From NCBI GenBank assembly GCA_902800715.1, contig CADCFN010000002.1, positions 1 through 64,000 on the forward strand: a stretch of 64,000 nucleotides of DNA, read 5' to 3'. The stretch is from an uncultured Bacteroidales bacterium. GTDB lineage: Bacteria > Bacteroidota > Bacteroidia > Bacteroidales > Muribaculaceae. Under the pieces are notes generated by a model. The model saw nothing but the letters and a program-made list of their open reading frames with translations, did not search any database and was not told the origin of the DNA. Positions 43,295 through 52,081 of this stretch are shown here, in pieces. Each line of letters opens with the position of its first letter. Positions within the stretch are counted from its first letter, which is position 1. A program made the translations under genes and the position numbers.

Positions 43295-44317
43295 TCAATT
43301 GTTGATTTTCTTTTTCAGGTCCTTGATGTCGCTGTACATCTCGCCAATACGTTTCAGGTAAACCACTTGGCGAGCAAATTCCATCGCGGGCTGTACGGGG
43401 GCTCCCAGCCACTTGCCGTTGCTGCCGATGCTGTTGTCAACGCCGGTTTGGGCACCGATGCCGTTCTTGTCGCCCACTGTGATGTGTCCGGCAAAGCCCA
43501 CCTGGCCGCCGACCATGTTGTACTTGCCGATTTTGGTGGAACCGGCAACGCCTACCTGGGCTGCCATCACGGTGCTTTCGCCCACCTCGACGTTGTGGGC
43601 AATCTGGATGAGGTTATCGAGTTTGGCACCCCTCTTGACAACCGTGGCACCCATGGTAGCGCGGTCGATGGTCGTGTTGGCACCAATTTCCACATCATCT
43701 TCGAGGATGACAATACCCACTTGGGAAATTTTCTCGTAGGTGCCATCCTCCTTGGGAGCGAAGCCGAAGCCGTCGCCACCGATGACAGCCCCGCCCTGCA
43801 CGATGCAGCGGTTGCCAATGCGGCAGCCATAATAAATCTTGACACCAGGATACAGGATGACATCATCGCCCAGCGTTACGCCGTCACCCACATACACCTG
43901 AGGATAAATCTTCACATTCTTGCCAATGGTCACACCATCGCCAATGTAAGCAAATGCACCGACATACACGTCCTCGGGCAGGGTAGTGCCTTGACCAACG
44001 TGGATGGGGCCTTCAATGCCTTGTTTGCTGGGACGCTGGCTGTTTACGAAGTTCAGCAGGTCGGCAAGCGTCTTATAGGGGTCGTCCACGCGGATAAGCG
44101 TAGTTTTGACCTCCTGCTCGGCCACAAAGTCCTTGCGCACCAGCACTGCCGATGCCTGGGTGGTATAGATGAAATGCGTGTATTTCGGATTGGCGAGGAA
44201 AGTCAGACAACCAGGCGTGGCCTCCTCGATTTTTGCATAATTGTTAATCACGGTCGAGGCATCACCATCAACCGTACCATTAACCATCGCTGCAAGTTGT
44301 TGTGCAGTAATCTCCAT
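43295..44317 (-). CDS. lpxD: UDP-3-O-acylglucosamine N-acyltransferase LpxD
   Basis: Adds the second acyl chain in lipid A synthesis. 340 residues: an N-terminal uridine-binding domain ([28 protein letters not shown]), a hexapeptide beta-helix (about 105-300) and catalytic His in [11 protein letters not shown] (about 238). A C-terminal helix ([14 protein letters not shown]) resembles a short coiled coil. First gene of the lipid A cluster, with its own promoter. Confidence 0.95.
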   Translation of the reverse strand: MEITAQQLAAMVNGTVDGDASTVINNYAKIEEATPGCLTFLANPKYTHFIYTTQASAVLVRKDFVAEQEVKTTLIRVDDPYKTLADLLNFVNSQRPSKQGIEGPIHVGQGTTLPEDVYVGAFAYIGDGVTIGKNVKIYPQVYVGDGVTLGDDVILYPGVKIYYGCRIGNRCIVQGGAVIGGDGFGFAPKEDGTYEKISQVGIVILEDDVEIGANTTIDRATMGATVVKRGAKLDNLIQIAHNVEVGESTVMAAQVGVAGSTKIGKYNMVGGQVGFAGHITVGDKNGIGAQTGVDNSIGSNGKWLGAPVQPAMEFARQVVYLKRIGEMYSDIKDLKKKINN

Positions 44318-44361
44318 GATGTAGTTATATATTGACTAGTCTAATAATTCAAAATCGGGCG

Positions 44362-44369
44362 CAAAGGTA
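44362..44369 (-). promoter_or_regulatory. lpxD -7 box
   Basis: TACCTTTG on the minus strand, about 45 bases before the lpxD ATG. The place of the -33 element is occupied by a heptamer array. Confidence 0.65.
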
Positions 44370-44377
44370 CGAAAAAG

Positions 44378-44426
44378 TTTCTAGTTTCTAGTCCTTTATC
44401 CCTAGTTTTTACTCTCCGGTCCCTAG
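44378..44426 (-). repeat. Heptamer array upstream of the lpxD promoter
   Basis: Seven 7-bp units in phase on the plus strand: TTTCTAG, TTTCTAG, TCCTTTA, TCCCTAG, TTTTTAC, TCTCCGG, TCCCTAG. It begins eight bases upstream of the -7 box and therefore covers the -33 region. Confidence 0.8.
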
Positions 44427-44430
44427 TTTT

Positions 44431-44880
44431 TTATTTGGCGCTGTAATTGAGCAACTCGACAATATGTGCATCAATCACTGGAGCATCCTGATAACCCACA
44501 ATGGCCTTGTACTCGCCGCTGGGTGTAATAAACATCAGCATGGGAATGGCATCGATATGGAATTCCTGGGCCAATTCGGGGCTTTGGTCCACATCAATGC
44601 GCTGGAAAATAACCTTGCCTTCGTACTTTTTCTCAAGCTGGTCAAGCACGGGCGCCAACTCCTTGCAGGGAGGGCACCAGGTAGCATAGAAATCAACGAC
44701 CATTGGCTTGTTGGCCATGAGGGTCGTTTGCTTCATCCAGCCGTCTTGGCTCTCCTCGACAGCGGCAGCAGCCTCGGTCTCGGGCTGAGCCTCATTGCCT
44801 TCAACATTCTGGTTTTCACTCTTGTTATTGCAGGCTACGAGCGCCATCAGCGCTATCAGGCATAAAAATATCTTTTTCAT
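44431..44880 (-). CDS. Thioredoxin-domain lipoprotein
   Basis: 149 residues with a lipoprotein signal (LIALMALVAC, Cys17), an acidic Glu/Ala-rich linker (about 20-47) and a thioredoxin fold with the active site WCPPC (about 69-73) and the cis-Pro loop IDAIPMLMF. Likely a membrane-anchored disulfide reductase or oxidoreductase facing the periplasm. Follows the YrdC-family gene by 32 bases on the same strand; that gap contains another heptamer array. Confidence 0.9.
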   Translation of the reverse strand: MKKIFLCLIALMALVACNNKSENQNVEGNEAQPETEAAAAVEESQDGWMKQTTLMANKPMVVDFYATWCPPCKELAPVLDQLEKKYEGKVIFQRIDVDQSPELAQEFHIDAIPMLMFITPSGEYKAIVGYQDAPVIDAHIVELLNYSAK

Positions 44881-44890
44881 TCTCTAAACG

Positions 44891-44918
44891 ATTAAAAATC
44901 AACTATTAACTTTTAACT
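44891..44918 (-). repeat. Heptamer array upstream of the thioredoxin gene
   Basis: Four 7-bp units ATTAAAA, ATCAACT, ATTAACT, TTTAACT (plus strand), overlapping the stop codon of the preceding gene. The unit resembles the TAAAGGT/TTAACCT class of the antiporter gap. Confidence 0.55.
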
Positions 44919-45518
44919 AACCAGCTTTCCCTTGCCTTGACGGGTAATCTCCGGTTCACCACTGGTGCAGTCCACGATGGTCGAGGGCATGAGTTGGCCA
45001 CGACCGGCATCGATGACGATATCGACTTGAGACTCAAATGCTTCGGCCATCAATCCGGGCTCGCAACGGTAGTCCTCGTCATCACCAGGCACCGATGTCG
45101 TCAGGATGGGGCCACCCAGCGTGCGGACGATGGACAAAGCAATCTCGTTGTCAGGGATACGGATGCCCACGGTGCGGCGCCCCTTAAACGCCTTGGGCAG
45201 TTTCGACAGGGCGGGGAAGATGAAAGTAAACGGACCAGGCAGGTTGGCTTTCATCAGTCTGAACTGGGCGTTGTCAAACTTGGCGAACTGTGCCACCTGA
45301 GAGATGTCGTCACAGATGATGGACAGGTTGGTCTTGGCCGATTTCATCTCCTTCATGGAGCAGATGCGCTCGATGGCTTGATTGTTGAGTGCGTCACAGC
45401 CCAGAGCGTAAACGGTGTCGGTAGGGTAGATGATGAGTCCGCCGTCCTTGAGGGTCTCAACCACCTGATCGATGTAGCGTTGATTGATGTTTTTTTCAAT
45501 AATCTGTAATACTTCCAT
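44913..45518 (-). CDS. Sua5/YciO/YrdC-family protein (threonylcarbamoyl-AMP synthase-like)
   Basis: 201 residues, cytoplasmic, with the family core YPTDTVYALGCDA (about 32-44), KSAKTNLSIIC, LPGPFTFI and RRTVGIRIPDN. True TsaC/Sua5 enzymes make threonylcarbamoyl-AMP for the t6A modification of tRNA; short YciO-type paralogs have an uncertain role and cannot be told apart by eye here. It lies 12 bases after a B3/4-domain gene, whose fold occurs in phenylalanyl-tRNA synthetase, so a shared tRNA-related theme is possible. Confidence 0.85.
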   Translation of the reverse strand: MEVLQIIEKNINQRYIDQVVETLKDGGLIIYPTDTVYALGCDALNNQAIERICSMKEMKSAKTNLSIICDDISQVAQFAKFDNAQFRLMKANLPGPFTFIFPALSKLPKAFKGRRTVGIRIPDNEIALSIVRTLGGPILTTSVPGDDEDYRCEPGLMAEAFESQVDIVIDAGRGQLMPSTIVDCTSGEPEITRQGKGKLVS

Positions 45519-45530
45519 AATTATGTTGTG

Positions 45531-46205
45531 TTAATTGTTTGGGTCATATATTTTGGTTTCTACATTGACGGCATGAGCATACTTCTTGAGCAGCGATGCC
45601 ATCCATTCCACAGCCTCCTCGAGCGGCATCTCGGGGGCAAAGGCGTTGATGTTGATTTGAGCGGTGACGGTCTGCTCGGTGAACTTGGTGCGTTCCTCGT
45701 CGCTGGTTGGGGTAGCGATGGGACCTTTGGCATCACGATAGACGGGCATGCCCTCGATGTTGAGCAGTCCGCGCCCGATGCCGTTGTACACGTCATCGGC
45801 AGTGCCCACGCTCATGGTGAGGGTGTCGCCCTCGATGCGGTCGCCGTCAAGTCCGCTGATGGCATAGCCGCTCTTGATGGACACCAGGTTGACCACATCG
45901 ATGAGTGTGGTCAGACGATAGATGCCCAAACCGCGGATGATGCGTCGGCACAGCGCCTCGCTCGACACGCGGTAACGGCTGGGATCCTTGCCCAGTGACT
46001 TATAGAGGTGGCGCGTACCGGCAATAGCGGGTCGCTGGTTGATTTCCAACAACTCGTAGCGTTGCTTGATGTCCTCGGCTGTAGCTTCGATTTCTGCCCA
46101 TAGTTCGTCGCTCGTCGGTTCGTTGACGACGGTCGCGCTGATGAGCCCGATGCGGCATTCAGGACACGCTTCCAGTATCCTCGGGTCTATCTTTACTTGA
46201 AACAT
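45531..46205 (-). CDS. B3/4 (tRNA-binding-type) domain protein
   Basis: 224 residues forming a single B3/B4 domain like that of PheRS beta (GLISATVVNEP, GTRHLYKSLGKDPSRYRVSSEAL, NLVSIKSGYAISGLDGDRI). Stand-alone members (COG3382) may edit mischarged tRNA, but this is not established. ATG 46205 (MFQVKID) lies just downstream of a good -7 box; a longer frame would start before it. First gene of a unit with the YrdC-family and thioredoxin genes. Confidence 0.8.
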   Translation of the reverse strand: MFQVKIDPRILEACPECRIGLISATVVNEPTSDELWAEIEATAEDIKQRYELLEINQRPAIAGTRHLYKSLGKDPSRYRVSSEALCRRIIRGLGIYRLTTLIDVVNLVSIKSGYAISGLDGDRIEGDTLTMSVGTADDVYNGIGRGLLNIEGMPVYRDAKGPIATPTSDEERTKFTEQTVTAQININAFAPEMPLEEAVEWMASLLKKYAHAVNVETKIYDPNN

Positions 46206-46228
46206 TGCTATCGTTTTAAAAATCGGTG

Positions 46229-46236
46229 CAAAGATA
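46229..46236 (-). promoter_or_regulatory. -7 box of the B3/4-yrdC-trx unit
   Basis: TATCTTTG on the minus strand, 23 bases before the ATG. Confidence 0.62.
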
Positions 46237-46297
46237 CAATATTTTAGAGAATTGTTAATAGATAATGGTGAATAGATTTTTCTGTGACTGTACGCCA

Positions 46298-46325
46298 TTG
46301 ACGTCAAAGAAAAGCATTACCTTTG
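46298..46325 (+). promoter_or_regulatory. Promoter of the serine hydrolase gene
   Basis: TTG at 46298-46300, a 17-base spacer and TACCTTTG at 46318-46325. The predicted start of transcription (about 46329) is within five bases of the candidate ATGs at 46331 and 46334. Confidence 0.68.
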
Positions 46326-46330
46326 TGGCC

Positions 46331-47443
46331 ATGATGAAAAAGACCATATTAATGATTGTGGCGTTGATGGCTATTTTTGCCTCCGCCCATGCTGTTGACA
46401 TGAAAAATGACGTGACCAAGCGCATCGACGAGGTTTTCGGTGCAGTGTATAACAACCCCTACGAGCCTGGTGCTGCCGTGTTGATCATGCAGGGCAATGA
46501 CACGCTCTACAGCCGTTGCTTCGGTTTGGCCGATATGGTGACCAAAGCCCCTGTGACGTTTGCCACCAATTTCTGCATCGCGTCGGTGTCCAAGCAGTTC
46601 TCGGCAGTGGCATTACTCCAGCTGGCCGAGCAGGGGGTGCTATCGCTCAACGACCCGTTGTCGAAGTTTTTCCCTGAATTCCAGGCACCTTTCTTCAAGG
46701 ACATCACCCTGCATCACATCATGAGCCACACCTCGGGCATTCCCGATGCGCGCCCCCGCAACGACCGCAACTTTGTGCTCTACAGCAACGACGTTACTTC
46801 GGTGCAGTATATGCGCACGCTCAATCACTTGAATTTCCAGCCCGGTACACAATACGAGTACATCAACCCGACGTTCCAGCTCATTTACCAGATTGTTGAG
46901 CGCGCTACGGGTATTCCATTCGAGACTTATATGCAGAAGAATGTCTTTGGCAAGGCCGGAATGACGACTTGCCGTTATTTTGAGCCCGACCGTAACATTG
47001 CCTGTTTGGCTCACGGCTATGAGCGTGACGACAAGGGCGCCTGGCAGGAATATGACTATGGTGAGGAGAGCTTCTTTGGCACTAAGGCCGATGGCGCCCT
47101 ATACTGTTCCATCAACGATTTCGTGAATTGGGAACGCGCCTTGCGGGATAACAAGGTGTGGACTGCTGCCACCAAGCGTCTGGCATACAACCCTTGGATA
47201 CAGATTCCCGCCGATGCCGAGTACGGTTACCAGCCTCACACGGGCTATGGCTACGGTTTTTTCGTTCAGGACATGCCTAATCATCCCACCCATGTCTATC
47301 ACTTGGGCGACAACGGCGGTTTCACCATCTATGCCGGCAAGATTCCCGAGCGCGATGTCATTTTCCTGTTCTTCTCAACCCGTCCTGACATCGACCGCCT
47401 CGGTATGGTCAATAAGGTGTACAGCATTTTAGGATTCCAATAA
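46331..47443 (+). CDS. Secreted beta-lactamase-fold serine hydrolase (class C/AmpC-like family)
   Basis: 370 residues with a signal peptide (KKTILMIVALMAIFASAHA). Serine-hydrolase motifs: SVSKQF (S-x-x-K with catalytic Ser and Lys, about 81-84), YINP in the position of Y-x-N, and HLGDNGG near residue 332 in the place of the K/H-T-G motif. The family includes D-aminopeptidases, esterases and penicillin-binding proteins; a true beta-lactamase role is not implied. Either of two adjacent ATGs can be the start; the leader would be almost absent. Monocistronic with a terminator downstream. Confidence 0.85.
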   Translation: MMKKTILMIVALMAIFASAHAVDMKNDVTKRIDEVFGAVYNNPYEPGAAVLIMQGNDTLYSRCFGLADMVTKAPVTFATNFCIASVSKQFSAVALLQLAEQGVLSLNDPLSKFFPEFQAPFFKDITLHHIMSHTSGIPDARPRNDRNFVLYSNDVTSVQYMRTLNHLNFQPGTQYEYINPTFQLIYQIVERATGIPFETYMQKNVFGKAGMTTCRYFEPDRNIACLAHGYERDDKGAWQEYDYGEESFFGTKADGALYCSINDFVNWERALRDNKVWTAATKRLAYNPWIQIPADAEYGYQPHTGYGYGFFVQDMPNHPTHVYHLGDNGGFTIYAGKIPERDVIFLFFSTRPDIDRLGMVNKVYSILGFQ

Positions 47444-47475
47444 AAACAATTGGAACAGCAATTAGAACAGTAAAC

Positions 47476-47512
47476 ACAAGAAACACAAATCATAAATCAT
47501 TGTGTTTCTTGT
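47476..47512. terminator. Bidirectional terminator between the serine hydrolase and GH3 genes
   Basis: A 13-bp stem ACAAGAAACACAA / TTGTGTTTCTTGT (47476-47488 with 47500-47512), A-rich before and T-rich after. Just upstream is a tandem 12-mer (CAATTGGAACAG, CAATTAGAACAG). Confidence 0.85.
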
Positions 47513-47611
47513 TATTTTATGAGTTTGTATGCTGGTCTGATTGACTATTAGATCTGCAATTTTTGGCGCGGTAATGATTACAACCTGCGCAATGATGTCT
47601 TAATCTGATGG

Positions 47612-49972
47612 TTATTGGTCAATAATCGTTTCCGAGAAGTAATGCTCTCTTAGCGGTTTGGTGACGGGGTCGCCATTCAGGGCAACAGTTTGTTGCAGCC
47701 TGATATCGGCTGACGAAGCTCCCACTTTCACGATGTATGAGCCTGGGGCGATATTCCACTGGCGCTTGCCTTCGTGGCTGTAGTAGCCGAACTGTTCGGT
47801 ATAAATCTTTATTTTGACAGTCTTGCTCTCGCCGGGATTGAGCGACACACGGGCAAAACCCAGTAATTGAATCGGGCGAAGAGGCTGATTGCTGCTGGTG
47901 GGGGAAAGATAGACCTGTGTGATTTCATCTGCAGCCATTTTTCCTGTGTTATTAACCACAAACGTAAGGTTGACGCTCGGAGAGGCCGTAGAGAAATCAC
48001 CTTCGATTTTCAGGTCGCTGTATTCAAATGTGGTATAGCTCAAACCGTAGCCGAAGGGCCACTGTACGCGAGGATCGGGTTCAGCGCTATAGTTGTAGCA
48101 CAATGGCTCATAGACCTCTGTTTTGGGATAACTGACAGACAATTTACCTGAGGGAGAGACCTTCCCGTATAGGATGTCGGCCACTGCATGACCGCCTTCT
48201 TCACCCGGATACCATGCTTGAATGACGGCAGCACAACGGTCGGCGATGTCCGAGATAACTTGAGCGCGGCCACCGAACACAACAAGCACGACAGGCTTTC
48301 CTGTGGCCAGCAGTTCCTCGACAAATTGTTGCTGGCGACCAGGCAATCTAAGGCCTTGACGGTCGCGATTCTCGCCACAAAGCATCACGTTCTCGCCGAC
48401 GGCAGCCACGATAACATCACTACGTTGTGCCATATCCAACGCTTCAGCCTTATCGGCAGTTTCCCCTGCGTCCACCTTGCGGTGCAGCAGTCCGTACTCC
48501 CATGAACGCGGGTCGCCATTCTTGTCATATTTGGTTTCGATTTCCTCGGTCCAGTCGCAGCCGCGTGAATAAAGGATATTCACGCCCTCTGCCTTGTGGT
48601 CCTGCATACCCTCAAGCAAAGTCACGATATGAGGATGCTCATAACCGCTTTCCATCTGTTTCCAGAAATAGGACATGGCGGGGAAGGAGTAATCGCCACA
48701 CATGGCCCACATGGTGTTGGCATTGGGACCAGTCAAGAGTATGTTCTTAGCGTCCTTGAGCGGCAGGATGCCATTATTCTCCAGTAGAACCACCGACTGG
48801 GTAGCAATATCATAGGCTGTTTGTCGCTCCTCTGGCGAATCAAGGGTAATCTGCTCCTTGCTGTAAAGGTATGGGTTCTTATCAAACAGACCGGCACGCA
48901 TCTTGTGGCGCAACACGTTTTTTACAGCACGTTCAAGGGTATCGGGACTAACAAGGCCTTGATTGATAGCTTGCTGCAAGTGCTGGTAGCAGTTGCCGGT
49001 GGGGAAGTCCACATCATTGCCCGCATTTATGGCCAAAGCGGCCTTTTGGACGGGGTCTGTGAGTTCTGGAATCTGATCGATAGAGCTATAATCGCTCACC
49101 ACCATGCCATCAAAATCGAGATAACCGTGCAAGATATCCTGCAAAATCTCGGCATTAGCCACACAATTGACTCCATGAACGGCATGATAGCCCGGCATGA
49201 TTACGTGGCTGCCCGCAAGTCGGATGATAGCCTCATGAGGTAACAGTATCTCTTCCATAAGTTCCTTCTCGTCGGCATCGCCACCACCGCCATATCCCAG
49301 ATAATGCTTGGTACAAGCTCCTACACCTTTCTTGAGGTCGCCTTGCTGCATACCCTTGACAAAAGCCGTTCCCATCGCAGCCGACAGATAAGCGTCCTCA
49401 CCATAGGATTCCTCAAGACGATTGAAACTGGGAATACGGCAAACATCGACCATTGGCGAGAGGGCAAGAACAGCACCCATTTTTCTCATGGCTGTACTAG
49501 TTTGACGGGTCTTGAGTTCGGCCAATTGCGTGTTGAACGAGCAAGCTTGTCCTATCTGTTGAGGATAGATTGTTGCACCCATGGTGTTAATGCCCGTCAG
49601 GGCTTCCTCATGGCATAGTGCCGGTATTCCGTTGGGAGTATGATGAATCAGCCAGTCTTGGACAGCGGCCACACGGTCGCGCAGCTCGTTGGGATCGCGT
49701 GGTGCCTGCATGGCAAACTGTGAGAAGTGCCCGATGCCGTTTGGAATTAATTGGCGGCATTTAATCGTATCCAGTTGTCCTTGCTCATTGAACAATTCGT
49801 CCATGTACATGCTTTTCAACTGGGCGATGCGTTCTTCTTGCGACATCTTATTGTACAGTTCATTAACGCGCTGCTCGATATTGACCGACTTTTTGCAGCC
49901 CGCCAACAATAATGCGATGCACATGATGGGTAATACCATCAACATAATGTTCATTCTTGTCTGGTACATCAT
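47612..49972 (-). CDS. Glycoside hydrolase family 3 lipoprotein (beta-glucosidase/xylosidase type)
   Basis: 786 residues. A lipoprotein signal ends at LLLAGC (Cys26). The GH3 N-terminal TIM-barrel domain has KHYLGYGGGG and the nucleophile Asp294 in GMVVSDYSS; the C-terminal alpha/beta sandwich (about 385-600) contains VIVAAVGENVMLCGENRDR; a fibronectin-III-like domain closes the protein (VNLTFVVNNTGKMAADEITQVYLSP). Expected to hydrolyse beta-linked glucosides or xylosides in the periplasm or at the surface. Start could be any of three Met codons within the first seven. Follows the sulfatase-fold gene by 32 bases, probably as an operon; no SusC/SusD pair is adjacent. Confidence 0.9.
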   Translation of the reverse strand: MMYQTRMNIMLMVLPIMCIALLLAGCKKSVNIEQRVNELYNKMSQEERIAQLKSMYMDELFNEQGQLDTIKCRQLIPNGIGHFSQFAMQAPRDPNELRDRVAAVQDWLIHHTPNGIPALCHEEALTGINTMGATIYPQQIGQACSFNTQLAELKTRQTSTAMRKMGAVLALSPMVDVCRIPSFNRLEESYGEDAYLSAAMGTAFVKGMQQGDLKKGVGACTKHYLGYGGGGDADEKELMEEILLPHEAIIRLAGSHVIMPGYHAVHGVNCVANAEILQDILHGYLDFDGMVVSDYSSIDQIPELTDPVQKAALAINAGNDVDFPTGNCYQHLQQAINQGLVSPDTLERAVKNVLRHKMRAGLFDKNPYLYSKEQITLDSPEERQTAYDIATQSVVLLENNGILPLKDAKNILLTGPNANTMWAMCGDYSFPAMSYFWKQMESGYEHPHIVTLLEGMQDHKAEGVNILYSRGCDWTEEIETKYDKNGDPRSWEYGLLHRKVDAGETADKAEALDMAQRSDVIVAAVGENVMLCGENRDRQGLRLPGRQQQFVEELLATGKPVVLVVFGGRAQVISDIADRCAAVIQAWYPGEEGGHAVADILYGKVSPSGKLSVSYPKTEVYEPLCYNYSAEPDPRVQWPFGYGLSYTTFEYSDLKIEGDFSTASPSVNLTFVVNNTGKMAADEITQVYLSPTSSNQPLRPIQLLGFARVSLNPGESKTVKIKIYTEQFGYYSHEGKRQWNIAPGSYIVKVGASSADIRLQQTVALNGDPVTKPLREHYFSETIIDQ

Positions 49973-50004
49973 ATCTCTTGAATTTGGTATTAATGTACTT
50001 ATTT

Positions 50005-51990
50005 TTAATCCTTAATCACCAGTTGGTCGGTGGTCATGCGCTGCATGTATTGCTGGATGACTGACTTCATGTGGCGCTCCATGCGATTGCGTGTCGCGGG
50101 TGGTATCTTGCCTAACACATTGTGGGCGAACGTGGAATCGGTGCGGAAGGCGTAAGCCGAAGTAACTTCCTTTCCGTCAAATTGCAGGGCATAGTCCCCC
50201 CAGACGTATTCATAGCTGCTGGACTCGGGTAACCAGTGCAGGGCAAAACCGTCGTTAGCTTGACCGCTTATCATATCGCGCCCGAAGGCGATATAGGGTT
50301 TGTCATAGTGCAGATAACCGAGTACCGTGGGCATGATGTCAATCTGTTCCACCACCTGTTGCTCGTCATAACCATGCAATGACGGGTCACCTGGAGCATA
50401 GAGGATGATGGGTACACAATAGTTACCCAGGGTCGTGCAATAGAAGGGGTCAATCTGTTGGCTCACATGGTCGGCAGTGATGACAAACAGCGTGTTCTTG
50501 AACCACGGTTGCTTGCTCGCTTCTTCAAAGAAACGCTTCAAGGCGTAGTCGGTATAAGCGATGCACTCCTGCAGGGGACTCTCTCCTTGCGGGAAACGTC
50601 CTTTGTATTTCTCAGGAACGACAAACGGGTCGTGTGACGACGCACTGAAAAGGGCGGTCATGAACGGCTCTTTCATTGTGTTCATCTGCTGGGCATAGAA
50701 CTGGAAAAACTCCTCATCCCAGATGGCCCATGTGCCGTCAAAATCGTCGTCACCATGGAAGTTAGGGTCGGCATTGTACTCCTCGCGACCATAGTAGCGT
50801 TGGAATCCCGTAGCGCGAGCAAAGGCGTGAAATCCCATTGAACTGTTCTGTGCCCCGTGGAAGAAAGCAGTAGTGTAACCCTTATTATCACCCAATTCCC
50901 GTGCCAAGCCCGACATGACATTGAGCGAGGCAGGGGTGAGGAACAGCGGTTCTACGAAGTTGGGCAGCGACGACAATACAGAAGGCATACCCTCGATGCT
51001 CTTGCGACCGTTGGCATAGGAATAGCGGTAGGTCATCGCCCCATCAGTGATGAGCGAGTCCAAAAATGGCGTGAAACCGTGATAGGTGCCGTTCCTTAAG
51101 GTCTTGTTATAGAAGCCGATGTGTTGCTTGCTGAAGCTCTCCAAAATAAGCACCACGACATTGCGGGGAGTGAAAGCAGCACTGTCATTGGGCTGATGGA
51201 GTGGGGTATAGATAGCCGTAGCCTCCTCGTCGCTCATATAGTCAGGAACGACAAAAGGCGTCTTCTTCAGTGTCCTGAAAATGGAGAACGGCGTGTTCAG
51301 CACGATTCCCGTCTCGGCTGGACGGTTGACATACTGATTGGCATTACTGATGGTGATGGGGCGTGTTGACTTGGTGACGCCGCCGCGAATGGCAGCGATA
51401 CACAGGGGAATAGTCACAAAAAGCGAGATGACCTGGATTGTGTAGTATCGTGGCTTGTGGCTTGGGCGCTCAACCGATTTCGGAATAGGTCGGAACAACT
51501 TCCAGAACGCCCAGGTGACCAAAGCTGCCAGCAGCACCAGATACCAGTGGCTCAAGAACTGCCCGCCGAAGATTTTCAGCATTTCGCCTGTGCTCTCGTT
51601 GCTGAACTCGGCAAACACCGATGTCGTAGTGCGCTTGCCTGTGAACGGAAAATAGACACAGTCCATCAGGTTCATATACACGGCAATGCTGTTTACGATG
51701 GTATAAATCCAACGTGCCACACGGTAATACACGGGATGTTCTTTCCAATGTAGAGGCAACAGGAACATCACCAGGATGATGGCGTTGGTATAGAGAATGG
51801 CAGGGGTGTCAAATAGCAGTCCGGCACCGAACAATTTCATGCCGTGCCCCCACGTCAGCGTACCAGCATACAGTGACCAGTTGAGAATCAGAAAAACGCC
51901 ACGGCACAGAGTGTAGGCGATATAAGCCACCACTAGGTCCCACAGCGCGGCAATGAGCGGTATATCTGATATTGAAAAACGTCGTTTCAC
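50005..51990 (-). CDS. LTA synthase-family membrane sulfatase-fold phosphotransferase
   Basis: 661 residues: about five N-terminal membrane helices (to residue 170) and an extracytoplasmic alkaline-phosphatase/sulfatase domain with NVVVLILESFSKQHIG (nucleophile region, about 282-297), FHGAQNSSMGF, ASSHDPF and FVITADHVSQ (metal ligands). Gram-negative relatives transfer phosphoglycerol or phosphoethanolamine to glycans or lipid A. It starts with GTG; the -7 box ends only five bases before it, so the mRNA should be leaderless. Paired with the GH3 gene downstream. Confidence 0.85.
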   Translation of the reverse strand: MKRRFSISDIPLIAALWDLVVAYIAYTLCRGVFLILNWSLYAGTLTWGHGMKLFGAGLLFDTPAILYTNAIILVMFLLPLHWKEHPVYYRVARWIYTIVNSIAVYMNLMDCVYFPFTGKRTTTSVFAEFSNESTGEMLKIFGGQFLSHWYLVLLAALVTWAFWKLFRPIPKSVERPSHKPRYYTIQVISLFVTIPLCIAAIRGGVTKSTRPITISNANQYVNRPAETGIVLNTPFSIFRTLKKTPFVVPDYMSDEEATAIYTPLHQPNDSAAFTPRNVVVLILESFSKQHIGFYNKTLRNGTYHGFTPFLDSLITDGAMTYRYSYANGRKSIEGMPSVLSSLPNFVEPLFLTPASLNVMSGLARELGDNKGYTTAFFHGAQNSSMGFHAFARATGFQRYYGREEYNADPNFHGDDDFDGTWAIWDEEFFQFYAQQMNTMKEPFMTALFSASSHDPFVVPEKYKGRFPQGESPLQECIAYTDYALKRFFEEASKQPWFKNTLFVITADHVSQQIDPFYCTTLGNYCVPIILYAPGDPSLHGYDEQQVVEQIDIMPTVLGYLHYDKPYIAFGRDMISGQANDGFALHWLPESSSYEYVWGDYALQFDGKEVTSAYAFRTDSTFAHNVLGKIPPATRNRMERHMKSVIQQYMQRMTTDQLVIKD

Positions 51991-51994
51991 GGCA

Positions 51995-52002
51995 CAAAAT
52001 TA
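51995..52002 (-). promoter_or_regulatory. -7 box directly before the sulfatase-fold gene
   Basis: TAATTTTG on the minus strand, ending five bases from the GTG start. Confidence 0.6.
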
Positions 52003-52026
52003 GTAAAAAGTCATCAGTTTCGCTTT

Positions 52027-52052
52027 GTAGAGACACAAAATCTTGCGTCTCT
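52027..52052. repeat. Dispersed palindromic repeat, copy 2
   Basis: GTAGAGACACAA-AATC-TTGCGTCTCT: the same element as at 34906-34933, with one arm substitution and a shortened right arm. It lies between two divergent genes. Confidence 0.75.
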
Positions 52053-52073
52053 TAGGGACTTTCCCTAACTTTG
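52044..52073 (+). promoter_or_regulatory. Promoter of the metallophosphoesterase gene, -33 box inside a palindromic repeat
   Basis: TTG within the repeat's right arm (plus 52043-52045), a 20-base spacer and TAACTTTG at 52066-52073. The transcription start is expected about five bases before the ATG. Confidence 0.65.
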
Positions 52074-52081
52074 CACTCATT

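Noticed and set aside
46331-47443. True beta-lactamase resistance gene
   Set aside because: The S-x-x-K fold is shared with many esterases and peptidases; the third motif is not the canonical K-T-G, so no resistance claim is made.
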